Shown: positions 20,027 to 27,929, counted from the first letter of the stretch. The stretch: 51,629 bases of DNA from Burkholderiales bacterium (GCA_020853025.1 JADYZP010000012.1:1-51629); one strand, 5' to 3'. Program-made: numbers and translations. Notes: generated from the sequence alone by a model not told the origin.

Positions 20027-21910
20027 TCAGCGATCGTCGCCGCGCAGCGCCAGCACGCGTGCCTGCAGCGCTTCCGGCGTAGCGTCGGACGGCGGCACCG
20101 GAGGTGCGACGATCAGCGCGATGCGCGAGAACACGCCGCGCAGGCGACGCATCGCGCGGCCCTCGCACGAACGGCTGAAGAAGCTGCCCCACAGACCCCG
20201 CAGCGCCATCGGTACCACCGGCACCGGCGTTTCCTGCACCATGCGCTCGATACCCGGACGAAAGGTCTGCAGCTCGCCGTCGGCAGTCAATGCGCCTTCC
20301 GGGAAAATGCCGACCGCCTCGCCGGCGCGCAGCGCCTTGGCCGCGGTGGAAAACGCCTCCTCCTTCAGGTTCGCGTCCTCGCGCGCCGAGGCCACCGGAA
20401 TCGCCTGCATGGTGCGGAACAGCCAGTTGAGCAGCGGCACCCGGAAGATGCGGTGGTCCATGATGAAGCGGATCGGGCGCCTTACCGAGGCGGCGATGAC
20501 GATCGCGTCGACGTAGCTCACGTGATTGCAGACGACGATGCAGCCGCCTTTCTCGGGCACGTTGTCCAGGCCCTCCTCGTGCACGCGATAAACGGTGTGG
20601 ATCAAGAGCCACGCGAGGAAGCGCATCAGGAACTCGGGCACCAGCTTGTAGATGAAAAGCGCAATCACCGCGTTGAGGATGCCGACGACCAGGAACAGAA
20701 AGGGAATCGAAAGCCCGGCGCGCAAGAGGACGATCGCAAGGCCGGCGGAGGCGACCATGAACAGTGCGTTCAGGATGTTGTTGGCGGCGATGATCCGCGA
20801 CCGGTACGCGGGATCCGAGCGTTGCTGGATCAGCGCGTACAGCGGCACGATGTAGAAGCCGCCGAAGAGGCCGATCAGCATCAGGTCGACGATGACGCGC
20901 CAGTGCGCGGGTTCGGACAGGAATACGCCGATCCCTGAAAGACCCGTGGCGTGCAGCGACCGGGTCGCGAACCACAGGTCGATTGCGAACAGCGTCAGCC
21001 CGATCGAGCCAAAAGGAACGAGCCCGATCTCGACCTTGCGGCCCGACAGCCGTTCGCACAGCAGCGAACCCGCGCCGATGCCCACCGAGAACAGCGCCAG
21101 CAGCAGCGTGACCACGTGTTCGTCGCCGCCCAGGATCTCCCTGGCGAAGTTGGGGAACTGGGTCAGGAACGCCGCGCCGTAGAACCAGAACCAGGAAATG
21201 CCGAGCATCGACAGCCACACGACGCGGTTGCCATACGCGAAGCGCAGGTTCTTCCAGGTCTCGGTGAAGGGGTTCCAGTTGAGTTTGAGATCCGGCGCCA
21301 CGGCCGGCGTCTCGGGAATGCCTCGGCTCACCAGCCAGCCGACGACGGCGACGGCGAACGCTGCCGCACCGGCCAACAGGGGTCCTATCCCCGGTACCGC
21401 CACCAGCAAACCGCCGGCGATGGTGCCAAGGAGGATCGCGACGAAGGTCCCCATCTCGACCAGGCCATTGCCGCCGACCAGCTCCTCGGGCGATAGCTGC
21501 TGCGGCAGAATCGCGTACTTGACGGGTCCGAACAGCGTCGATTGCACACCCAGCAATGTGAGCGCGACGAAGAGCAGCAGCAGATTCGACTGCCAAAAGC
21601 CGACGACGCCGATCACCATGATCGCGATCTCGAGCAGCTTGGTTGCCCGGATCAACCTCGATTTCTCGTACTTGTCGGCGAGCTGTCCCGCCGTCGCCGA
21701 CAGCAAGACGAAGGGCAGGATGAACAGGCCCGCGGCGAGGTTGACCAGCGTGTTGGCGTCGAGCGTCGAGTTCGCCGCCGCGTGAAAGGCGACGAAGATA
21801 ATCAGCGCGTTCTTGTAGAGATTGTCGTTGCCGGCACCGGCGAACTGCGTCCAGAAAAAAGGCGCGAAGCGGCGCTCGCGAAGCAGGTCGTACTGGCTGT
21901 GCGTGGACAT
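20027..21910 (-). CDS. Lysophospholipid transporter (LplT-like MFS) fused to a PlsC acyltransferase
   Basis: A 627-residue two-domain protein. Residues about 10-415 are a 12-helix MFS domain of the LplT type (QFAGAGNDNLYKNALIIF, GPVKYAILPQ). Residues about 420-600 are a PlsC-type acyltransferase with the catalytic CNHVSYVDA (NHx4D) and FPEGALT. Together they would flip lysophospholipid inward and re-acylate it. Related proteins often carry a third acyl-ACP synthetase domain (Aas); this one ends after the PlsC domain. ATG 21910 gives the STHSQYDLLRERRFAPFFW start; an upstream ATG (21991) adds unsupported residues. It is divergent from thyA. Confidence 0.9.
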   Translation of the reverse strand: MSTHSQYDLLRERRFAPFFWTQFAGAGNDNLYKNALIIFVAFHAAANSTLDANTLVNLAAGLFILPFVLLSATAGQLADKYEKSRLIRATKLLEIAIMVIGVVGFWQSNLLLLFVALTLLGVQSTLFGPVKYAILPQQLSPEELVGGNGLVEMGTFVAILLGTIAGGLLVAVPGIGPLLAGAAAFAVAVVGWLVSRGIPETPAVAPDLKLNWNPFTETWKNLRFAYGNRVVWLSMLGISWFWFYGAAFLTQFPNFAREILGGDEHVVTLLLALFSVGIGAGSLLCERLSGRKVEIGLVPFGSIGLTLFAIDLWFATRSLHATGLSGIGVFLSEPAHWRVIVDLMLIGLFGGFYIVPLYALIQQRSDPAYRSRIIAANNILNALFMVASAGLAIVLLRAGLSIPFLFLVVGILNAVIALFIYKLVPEFLMRFLAWLLIHTVYRVHEEGLDNVPEKGGCIVVCNHVSYVDAIVIAASVRRPIRFIMDHRIFRVPLLNWLFRTMQAIPVASAREDANLKEEAFSTAAKALRAGEAVGIFPEGALTADGELQTFRPGIERMVQETPVPVVPMALRGLWGSFFSRSCEGRAMRRLRGVFSRIALIVAPPVPPSDATPEALQARVLALRGDDR

Positions 21911-22023
21911 GGTCGCTTCGGTCGGTCGTAGGTACGGACGTGAATCGAGACGGACGCGCATCGAACTCCGGGCGCGCGACACCGTCGCCATTATTCACGA
22001 GACTGTGCCGCAAGACGATCGGC

Positions 22024-22029
22024 TACAAT
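22024..22029 (+). promoter_or_regulatory. -10 element before thyA
   Basis: TACAAT in GGCTACAATG, 41 bp before the thyA start; the -35 region is weak. Confidence 0.45.
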
Positions 22030-22070
22030 GAAATCGCCACGCCGAAGAACCCCGACCGACCGGCCCGCCG

Positions 22071-22865
22071 ATGCTCGCCTACCTCGATTTCATGCGCCTG
22101 GTGCGCGACCGCGGCCAGCGCAAGGACGACCGCACCGGCATCGGCACGCTGTCGGTGTTCGGGCACCAGATGCGTTTCGACCTGTCGCACGGCTTTCCGC
22201 TGCTGACGACCAAGAAAGTGCACACGCGGTCGATCATCCACGAATTGCTGTGGTTCCTTAACGGCGACACCAACATCGCCTACCTGAAGGCCAACGGGGT
22301 CTCGATCTGGGACGAGTGGGCCGACGCCAACGGCGACCTGGGACCGATCTACGGCTACCAGTGGCGGAGCTGGCCGGCGCCCGACGGCCGGCACATCGAC
22401 CAGTTCGCCAGCGTCGTCGCCGAGATCCGTCGCAACCCCGATTCGCGGCGGCTGATCGTCTCGGCGTGGAACGTCGGCGACCTGCCGCGGATGAAGCTGC
22501 CGCCGTGCCACGCGTTCTTCCAGTTCTACGTCGCGGACGGCCGGCTGTCGTGCCAGCTCTACCAGCGCAGCGCCGACATCTTCCTCGGCGTTCCGTTCAA
22601 CATCGCCTCCTACGCGCTGTTGACACACCTGGTCGCCCAGCAGTGCGATCTCGACGTCGGCGACTTCATCTGGACCGGCGGCGACTGCCACCTCTACGTC
22701 AACCACCTGGAACAGGTCGAGACGCAACTCGCACGGGAACCGTACCCACTGCCGCGACTGACGCTCAAGCGCCGTCCGCCGACGCTGTTCGACTACCGCT
22801 TCGACGATATCGCGATCGATGACTACCGGTGCCATCCGGCGCTGAAGGCGCCGGTCGCCGTCTGA
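22071..22865 (+). CDS. thyA: Thymidylate synthase
   Basis: Methylates dUMP to dTMP with methylene-tetrahydrofolate, yielding dihydrofolate. The 264 residues equal the E. coli length. The catalytic cysteine is C146 in [12 protein letters not shown], and [19 protein letters not shown] follows. In many betaproteobacteria folA, whose product recycles the dihydrofolate, lies directly next to thyA. Here folA is 4.4 kb away, with the glr locus between. Confidence 0.98.
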   Translation: MLAYLDFMRLVRDRGQRKDDRTGIGTLSVFGHQMRFDLSHGFPLLTTKKVHTRSIIHELLWFLNGDTNIAYLKANGVSIWDEWADANGDLGPIYGYQWRSWPAPDGRHIDQFASVVAEIRRNPDSRRLIVSAWNVGDLPRMKLPPCHAFFQFYVADGRLSCQLYQRSADIFLGVPFNIASYALLTHLVAQQCDLDVGDFIWTGGDCHLYVNHLEQVETQLAREPYPLPRLTLKRRPPTLFDYRFDDIAIDDYRCHPALKAPVAV

Positions 22866-22949
22866 GAAGGGGACCTTGGCCAACGTGCAGTGCAGGACAT
22901 CGGCGATCCGCGCCACGTCTTCCGAAAACGGAATGGCGCTCGAAAAACC

Positions 22950-22981
22950 AAAAAAAGCCCGCCGGGAGGAATTGAGCGGGC
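22950..22981 (-). terminator. Strong intrinsic terminator of the sigma-54 unit
   Basis: Read on the minus strand, GCCCGC (22981-22976) pairs with GCGGGC (22962-22957) and is followed at once by seven Ts (22956-22950). There is no T run in the plus direction, so it does not serve thyA. It ends a leftward transcript whose only plausible origin is the sigma-54 promoter at 23266-23281. Confidence 0.8.
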
Positions 22982-23060
22982 AAGGGGGTTCCGATGACCG
23001 GAGCTTTGGACCCACTCCGCGAGGTTCCGGGACTTGCGCCGCCCGGAGGCGTAAAAAAGT

Positions 23061-23222
23061 TCAGACGACGCTGCGCGCAGCACTCACGCGTTCGGCGAGT
23101 TCTTCGAGTGCTGCCTGCTGCACCCCCGACTCCTCGTCGCGCTGCCGACGTTTGGCGTCGACGCGCGCTTCGGCGGCTTCGGGAAGCCAGAATCTCGAAA
23201 ACTCCGGTGCGAACGTGTCCAT
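23061..23222 (-). CDS. Putative 53-residue protein in the GlrR/sigma-54 unit
   Basis: A short open frame from ATG 23222 to TGA 23063. The product begins MDTFAPEFSRFWLPEAAEAR, continues with a very charged stretch (DAKRRQRDEESG) and ends in a second helix-like part (QQAALEELAERVSAARSVV). It has no signal peptide or cysteine, and I know no family for it. Support: it lies about 33 nt after the expected sigma-54 start site, it stops about 80 nt before a strong terminator, and its third codon positions are about 70% GC. Against: the ribosome site is weak (GAGA about 7 nt before the start). The transcript could instead be a non-coding regulator. Confidence 0.45.
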   Translation of the reverse strand: MDTFAPEFSRFWLPEAAEARVDAKRRQRDEESGVQQAALEELAERVSAARSVV

Positions 23223-23265
23223 TGCGGTCTCGATCTCGGGGGAAACTTCTGCTCACTCTCATTTA

Positions 23266-23281
23266 AGCAATCGATATGCCA
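23266..23281 (-). promoter_or_regulatory. Sigma-54 (-24/-12) promoter
   Basis: On the minus strand TGGCATATCGATTGCT: TGGCA (-24), six bases, TTGC (-12) and T. Spacing is exactly that of the RpoN consensus TGGCACRNNNNTTGCW, with C to T at one position. Transcription should start near 23255. Two GlrR-type operators lie about 148 and 213 bp upstream of that point, the usual range for a sigma-54 enhancer. A weak IHF-like sequence (GATCAACTCCTCG, 23296-23308, two mismatches) lies between promoter and operators. Confidence 0.7.
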
Positions 23282-23393
23282 GGAATGCGCAGCCTGATCA
23301 ACTCCTCGCTGATGCAGGGCGTTTCACGAGCGAAACACCAGCGGTCGCCATTGCAGCCGTCTCGTAGTCGCGTGCGCCGGAAAACTACTCGAA

Positions 23394-23411
23394 TGTCGCA
23401 CGTCGCCGACA
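23394..23411. promoter_or_regulatory. GlrR-type operator, proximal (TGTC-N10-GACA)
   Basis: TGTC at 23394-23397 and GACA at 23408-23411 with exactly ten bases between. This is the operator reported for GlrR upstream of glmY in E. coli and relatives. Its centre is about 148 bp before the expected start of the sigma-54 transcript. Confidence 0.65.
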
Positions 23412-23458
23412 GCGTTCATGACAATAGCATTAACGCACTGATTTCATGGGCTAAAGCT

Positions 23459-23476
23459 TGTCGTTTTCGCCCGACA
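23459..23476. promoter_or_regulatory. GlrR-type operator, distal (TGTC-N10-GACA)
   Basis: TGTC at 23459-23462 and GACA at 23473-23476, again with exactly ten bases between. It starts 17 bp after the end of glrR, and its centre is 65 bp from that of the proximal operator, so both may be bound by one GlrR oligomer. Confidence 0.65.
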
Positions 23477-23493
23477 GCGAAAAAAGTGCAAGG

Positions 23494-24864
23494 CTAGGCT
23501 TTGGCTTCCTTGAACATCCCCGGCTCGAGGCTGTGCCGCTGCAGAAGCTTGTAGAACTCGGTGCGGTTGCGCTTGGCGAGCTGTGCCGCCTGCGTGACGT
23601 TGCCGCCGGTGATCTTGAGCAGCCGAACCAGATAGTCGCGCTCGAAGGACTTGCGCGCCTCCTCGAACGGCACCAGCGCCGCGGCGTCCTCCTTCAGCGC
23701 GTTCTGCACCAGCGTGGACGAGATCATCGACGTCGTTGTCAACGCGAGTGTCTGTTCGAGCAGGTTCAGCAGCTGCCGCACGTTGCCGGGCCACGGCGCC
23801 GCCACCAGCATCGCCATCGCATCGGGCGCCAATGTCGGCGCCGGCTTGCGATAGCGCTCGGCCAGCCGCCGCAGGAAATGTGCGGCGAGCACCGGAATGT
23901 CCTCGCGGCGCTCGGCCAATGTGGGCATCTTCAGCGAAACGACATTGAGGCGATAGTAGAGGTCCTCGCGGAACTGCCCGGACGCCTTTTGCGCATCGAG
24001 ATCGCGATGCGTGGCCGAAATCACGCGCACGTCGACCGGAATCGCCTGCGTGGAACCCACGGGACGCACCTCACCTTCCTGCAGCACGCGTAACAACTTG
24101 ACCTGCAGCGTCAGCGGCATGTCGCCGATTTCGTCGAGCAGCAGCGTACCGCCGTCGGCCGCCTGGAACAGTCCCTTGTGCGCCTGGACGGCACCCGTGA
24201 ACGCACCGCGCGCATGCCCGAAGAGCTCGGACTCCAGGAGTTCGGCGGGGATCGCGCCGCAGTTCACCGCGATGAACGGGCGGTCGCGCCGCGGGCTCGC
24301 GCGGTGGATCGCCCGCGCCAAGAGCTCCTTCCCGGTGCCCGACTCGCCGTAGATGAGAACGCTGGCGTCCGATTCGGCGACGAGCTTCGCCTGCCGCAGC
24401 AGATCCTCGACCAGCGGGCTGCGGGTGATGAAACCCTCGCGCCACTCGCCGATGCCGGCGTCGCCGCGGCCGACGTCGTGGCCGGACAGCTTCAGCGCCG
24501 AGGCGACCTTGGCCAGCAGTTCCTGGCTGTCGAAGGGCTTGGTCAGGAACGCGAAGACGCCGCGCTGCGTCGCCGCGACCGCGTCCGGGATCGTGCCGTG
24601 CGCGGTCAGGATCAACACCGGCAATCCGGCGTACTGACGGCTTATGGCGTCGAAGAGCTGCAGGCCGTCGATTCCCGGCATCTTGAGATCGGTGACGACG
24701 ACCGCCGGACGGCGCACGGCGATCGCCGCCAGCGCGGTCCCGCCGCTTTCTGCCGTGCGGACGCGATAGCCGGCGGAAGTCAGACGCAGGCTGATCAGCT
24801 TCAGGAGATCCGGATCGTCGTCGACCAGGAGTATGTCTCCGGCCAATTCGTTTACGTTGGTCAT
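23494..24864 (-). CDS. glrR: Sigma-54-dependent response regulator GlrR (QseF)
   Basis: Two-component activator of sigma-54 promoters. The 456-residue product has a receiver domain (1-120; acidic pocket D15-D17, phospho-acceptor D59, T87, K109). The AAA+ domain follows, with Walker A GESGTGKE at 173-180, the sigma-54 contact loop GAFTGA at 220-225 and Walker B LLLDEIG at 241-247. The C-terminal helix-turn-helix is GNVTQAAQLAKRNRTEFYKL. The receiver GTIPDAVAATQRGVFAFLTKP and the HTH NRTEFYKLL match E. coli GlrR closely, which is why I name it. It is last in the glrK - lipoprotein - glrR operon. Two matching operators and a sigma-54 promoter lie just downstream. Confidence 0.93.
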   Translation of the reverse strand: MTNVNELAGDILLVDDDPDLLKLISLRLTSAGYRVRTAESGGTALAAIAVRRPAVVVTDLKMPGIDGLQLFDAISRQYAGLPVLILTAHGTIPDAVAATQRGVFAFLTKPFDSQELLAKVASALKLSGHDVGRGDAGIGEWREGFITRSPLVEDLLRQAKLVAESDASVLIYGESGTGKELLARAIHRASPRRDRPFIAVNCGAIPAELLESELFGHARGAFTGAVQAHKGLFQAADGGTLLLDEIGDMPLTLQVKLLRVLQEGEVRPVGSTQAIPVDVRVISATHRDLDAQKASGQFREDLYYRLNVVSLKMPTLAERREDIPVLAAHFLRRLAERYRKPAPTLAPDAMAMLVAAPWPGNVRQLLNLLEQTLALTTTSMISSTLVQNALKEDAAALVPFEEARKSFERDYLVRLLKITGGNVTQAAQLAKRNRTEFYKLLQRHSLEPGMFKEAKA

Positions 24865-24870
24865 TTGCCT

Positions 24871-25665
24871 CTAGCCCCCTCCACCGCTGCCGCCGCTGCC
24901 GCCACCGGAACCGCCGGATCCACCACTGCCGCCGCCACCGCCACCACCGCCGCTGCGGACACGATCACGCAGCAGGCTGCGTTCCATCTGCCGCAGTGCT
25001 TCGAGCTTTTGCAGCGCGGCGTCGGCCTTTTGCTGCTCTTCACGCACTGCGCGCTGGCGACCGGCGATCTGCAGATGCAGGACGAAGGCGAGCTGCTTCA
25101 CCGACGCCGAACCGCTGTGGTTCTTCGCAACATTGTCGAGAAGCTGCAGCGCCCGCTGGTCGTCCTGCGGGTTGGCGCGCGACAGCGTGAACAAGACCGC
25201 GAGACGCACGCGGTTCGCGTCGGTTCGCTGTCGCGACAGCGACTGCGTGGCGCTGGTGAGCTCGCGCTTCACTTCGTCGGGGGACAGCGCACCGTAGCGC
25301 TGCAGATCCGCAAGCAGCACGACGAGTTCGCTGTCTTCGACGACCGTCGGCGGCAGCACGACCGGCGGCGGCGTGATGAGCACCGACGGCGGCGCCGTCG
25401 CCACCGCGCCCGTCTGCTCCTGCGGGGCGGAAGCCGGCTCGGGCTGTGGCGAGGCCGCCGGAGACGTCGCGGCCGGTGCGGACTCCACCAGAGGCGGCTC
25501 GACCGGCTCGATCGGCGGGTACTCGACCAGCGGCGTCGGCACGGTGGCGAGCTCCGGCTGGTACTCCTCCTCGATCGTCAGTTGCGGCGGCGGCGTCGTC
25601 GCACAGCCAGCGAGCACCAGCCCGGCAACGACGAACACCACCGTCCGTTTCAGCAAGTCGCTCAC
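24871..25665 (-). CDS. YfhG/QseG-like lipoprotein with glycine-rich tail
   Basis: A 264-residue lipoprotein between the sensor kinase and the regulator, the place of yfhG/qseG in enterobacteria. The signal peptide ends in the lipobox LVLAGC with the modified Cys at 21. Residues 25-110 are a proline/alanine-rich extension. Residues 112-235 are helical (SRQRTDANRVRLAVLFTLSRAN, then REEQQKADAALQKLEALRQMERSLL), the part resembling QseG. The last 25 residues are almost pure Gly/Ser, which is unusual. It starts at GTG 25665, overlapping the glrK stop by GTGA, and ends 6 bp before glrR. QseG in E. coli lies in the outer membrane and activates the kinase; the same role is inferred here. Confidence 0.8.
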   Translation of the reverse strand: MSDLLKRTVVFVVAGLVLAGCATTPPPQLTIEEEYQPELATVPTPLVEYPPIEPVEPPLVESAPAATSPAASPQPEPASAPQEQTGAVATAPPSVLITPPPVVLPPTVVEDSELVVLLADLQRYGALSPDEVKRELTSATQSLSRQRTDANRVRLAVLFTLSRANPQDDQRALQLLDNVAKNHSGSASVKQLAFVLHLQIAGRQRAVREEQQKADAALQKLEALRQMERSLLRDRVRSGGGGGGGGSGGSGGSGGGSGGSGGGG

Positions 25666-27158
25666 GAATGGCCTTCGACGGCGGTCGCCGCAGCGACCTG
25701 CGTCGACGTCGCGTGATGGATCGCGTCGACACCGAGTGCCAGCGGCAGCGAAAGACGGAAACGAACGCCGCGGTGTCCGTCGCCGCGATCGAGAATCTCG
25801 ATGCGCCCGCCTTGCGCCAACGTGTATTCGCGGGCTATCGCGAGCCCGAGGCCGGAACCCTTGACCCTGCCGTCGACCGGCGCCGTACCCGAGTAAAAGG
25901 AGTCGAAGACGCGTTCGCGTTCAGCGGCCGCGATGCCGGGACCGTGATCGGCGACATCGAGCACCGCGAAGCCGTCGTTCTCGGTCAAGTCCAACTCGAT
26001 CACGCCGGAGCGAGGCGAATACTTGATGGCGTTCGAAATCAGGTTGTCGATGACCGTCCGGATCTTTTCCGCGTCGCCCACCACAACGGCCGCGGCGAGC
26101 TTCGACTCGAAGGTGATCATCCGCGCGACGGCCGCGAGCTTCTGCTCGCGCAAAACGCGCCGTACGACGTCGGCGACCGGTACCGGACCCAGCGTCGCGG
26201 GCTCCAGCGCGCGCGACTGGTGGTAGGTGAGCAGGTTCTCGATCAGCTTCTGCAGCGACAGCGTATTCTCGCGGACGATGCGCACGATGTCGTGCTGCTC
26301 CGGCGTCAAACGGCCGCCGACGCTATCGCGCAGCAATTCGACGCCTTCGCGGACCGCGGTGAGCGGCGTCTTCAGCTCGTGCGAGACGTGCCGCAAGAAG
26401 CGCGTCTGCTGCTGCTCGAGTTCACTCAGACGAGAGCGCAGCCATTCGAGTCTTTGCCCGACATAGCGCAGGTCCTGCGGACCGTTGACTTCGATCGCGT
26501 GCGAGAAGTCCGCCGTTCCCAATTGGCGGATTGCGAGGTCGAGCTGCCGGATCGGGCGCGCGATCAGCACGGCGAAGACGATGGCGAGCAGCAGCGCAAT
26601 CGCCACCGTCGACAACGCGAGGTAGAGCCATTTCTCGCGGCCCTGCGCCGCGGTGTCCTGCAGGCGCTCGATCGCACGCTGCGTCAACTGCGCGGTCGCA
26701 TTGAGCATCCCCTGTGTGCGCTCGACCAGGTTGGCGTAGCCATCGGCGAGCTGCGCCACGTCCTTGGGTGAGCGCTGCTGCGAGATCAGGATCTGGTGCA
26801 GATGGTTCTCGCGCTCGCGAATCTGGTCGAGTGCGGCGAGCTGCTTGGGCTCGAGCGGCAGCAGCGACAACTGGCGCGTGGTCTCGCGAAAGTCCTGGCG
26901 CATGCGGCCGTAGTCGTCGAGCAGCGCCGGGTCTTCGAGGATGATCTGTTGCCGCGCCAGTCGCTCGAGCGTGGTCACCTGCTCGAACAACAGCCGGCTC
27001 GAACGTCCGGCCGCCGAGGCCTGCAGCACCTCCTGCCGGCTTTGCGTCGCGAGCCGGTCGAGCGAGAGGACGAGTTCGCCCAGTGCGTAGACCAGCGGCA
27101 GGCTGACCAGCAGGAAGCCCAACAGGATGAACTTGAGGAACGAACGCGGGTAATACAC
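25662..27158 (-). CDS. glrK: Sensor histidine kinase GlrK (QseE)
   Basis: Membrane sensor kinase of the GlrKR system. The 498-residue product has a first membrane helix (about 8-30), a helical periplasmic domain of about 145 residues and a second helix (177-199). A HAMP-like linker follows (ARPIRQLDLAIRQLGTADF), then the H-box HVSHELKTPL with H260. The ATPase carries the N-box NLISNAIKYSP, DHGPGI and GSGLGLAIAREY. A short hydrophobic C-terminal extension follows the ATPase. The start is GTG 27158; a GATAAT -10 lies about 30 bp upstream. The signal it senses is unknown. Confidence 0.93.
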   Translation of the reverse strand: MYYPRSFLKFILLGFLLVSLPLVYALGELVLSLDRLATQSRQEVLQASAAGRSSRLLFEQVTTLERLARQQIILEDPALLDDYGRMRQDFRETTRQLSLLPLEPKQLAALDQIRERENHLHQILISQQRSPKDVAQLADGYANLVERTQGMLNATAQLTQRAIERLQDTAAQGREKWLYLALSTVAIALLLAIVFAVLIARPIRQLDLAIRQLGTADFSHAIEVNGPQDLRYVGQRLEWLRSRLSELEQQQTRFLRHVSHELKTPLTAVREGVELLRDSVGGRLTPEQHDIVRIVRENTLSLQKLIENLLTYHQSRALEPATLGPVPVADVVRRVLREQKLAAVARMITFESKLAAAVVVGDAEKIRTVIDNLISNAIKYSPRSGVIELDLTENDGFAVLDVADHGPGIAAAERERVFDSFYSGTAPVDGRVKGSGLGLAIAREYTLAQGGRIEILDRGDGHRGVRFRLSLPLALGVDAIHHATSTQVAAATAVEGHS

Positions 27159-27174
27159 GCGAGAGACACCCCGA

Positions 27175-27193
27175 TATAATCCGGGGCATTATC
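27175..27193. promoter_or_regulatory. Back-to-back -10 elements for folA and the glr operon
   Basis: TATAAT at 27175-27180 on the plus strand (towards folA, leader about 98 nt) and GATAAT at 27193-27188 on the minus strand (towards glrK, leader about 23 nt) are only 7 bp apart. Both are near-perfect -10 hexamers. -35 elements are weak on each side. Confidence 0.5.
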
Positions 27194-27284
27194 GCACCGC
27201 CGTCGACCGGACGGCGCTCGAAGCCCGGCCGTCGCGTCCGGTGCGGCCGCCTCCTGTCCCGATCGGCCGTCCCCGCCGCAACCG

Positions 27285-27809
27285 ATGACTGCAACCGCGT
27301 GCTTGTCCGAACATGACGCAGTCTCGCTCGCCGTGATCGCCGCGGTGGCCCGCAACGGCGTCATCGGCGCCGGCAACGCTCTTCCCTGGCGCCTGCCCGA
27401 GGACCTGAAGCGCTTTCGCACACTGACCATCGGGCACACGGTGATCATGGGCCGCAAGACCTGGGATTCGCTGCCGCGCGCGCTGCCCGGACGGCAGAAC
27501 ATCGTCGTCAGCCGCCGCGATGATTGGCGCGGCGACGGCGCCGAAGCCGCGCACTCCTTCGCCGACGCGCTGGCGCGCGTGCGCCTGCCCGCGCCGGCAT
27601 TCTGCATCGGCGGCGGCGAGCTCTATGCCGCATCGCTGCCGTACGCCGACGTGCTGCACGTCACCGAGATCGATCGCGACTTCGGCGGCGACGCCCGCTT
27701 TCCCCGAATCGATCGCGAAGTTTGGTGCGAGACCGGGCGCGTTCCCGGCCGCGGCGACGACGGCCTCGGCTACGCTTTTGTCACCTACGTGCGAACGGCG
27801 AAGCGCTAA
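27285..27809 (+). CDS. folA: Dihydrofolate reductase
   Basis: Reduces dihydrofolate to tetrahydrofolate with NADPH. The 174-residue product has ARNGVIGAGNALPWRLPEDLKRF with the catalytic acid D40, VIMGRKTWDSLP and FCIGGGELY. The first 13 residues extend beyond E. coli FolA, but no better in-frame start lies downstream, so the ATG at 27285 is kept. It works with ThyA, encoded 4.4 kb to the left. Confidence 0.96.
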   Translation: MTATACLSEHDAVSLAVIAAVARNGVIGAGNALPWRLPEDLKRFRTLTIGHTVIMGRKTWDSLPRALPGRQNIVVSRRDDWRGDGAEAAHSFADALARVRLPAPAFCIGGGELYAASLPYADVLHVTEIDRDFGGDARFPRIDREVWCETGRVPGRGDDGLGYAFVTYVRTAKR

Positions 27810-27838
27810 AGCTTCGTGCGTGCGACGAGGTTTTTGGC

Positions 27839-27844
27839 GATAAT
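27839..27844 (+). promoter_or_regulatory. -10 element before tRNA-Leu
   Basis: GATAAT, 86 bp before the mature tRNA. The -35 region is weak. The transcript could continue into queA because no terminator follows the tRNA. Confidence 0.3.
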
Positions 27845-27929
27845 GTCCAAGATGCCGCGAGACGACCGCCAGCCGCGCCTGCGTTCGAGACGACGCCGGC
27901 AGTGCGCGCGAGCGACGGGCACCTGCAGC

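Noticed and set aside
17518..20082. 854-codon plus-strand open frame
   Set aside because: Antisense to the DUF2339 gene, with an Arg/Gln-rich composition typical of shadow frames.
22023..23015. 330-codon minus-strand open frame over thyA and its 3' flank
   Set aside because: Mostly antisense to thyA. The part beyond thyA runs through the terminator at 22950-22981 and has no ribosome site.
23464..23483. TTTTCGC...GCGAAAA hairpin after glrR as a terminator
   Set aside because: The stem is A/T-rich at its base and there is no T run in the proper place; it overlaps the distal GlrR operator, which explains the symmetry better.
27839..27844. Separate promoter for queA
   Set aside because: No promoter pair is visible between the tRNA and queA; queA is more likely transcribed together with the tRNA or from folA.
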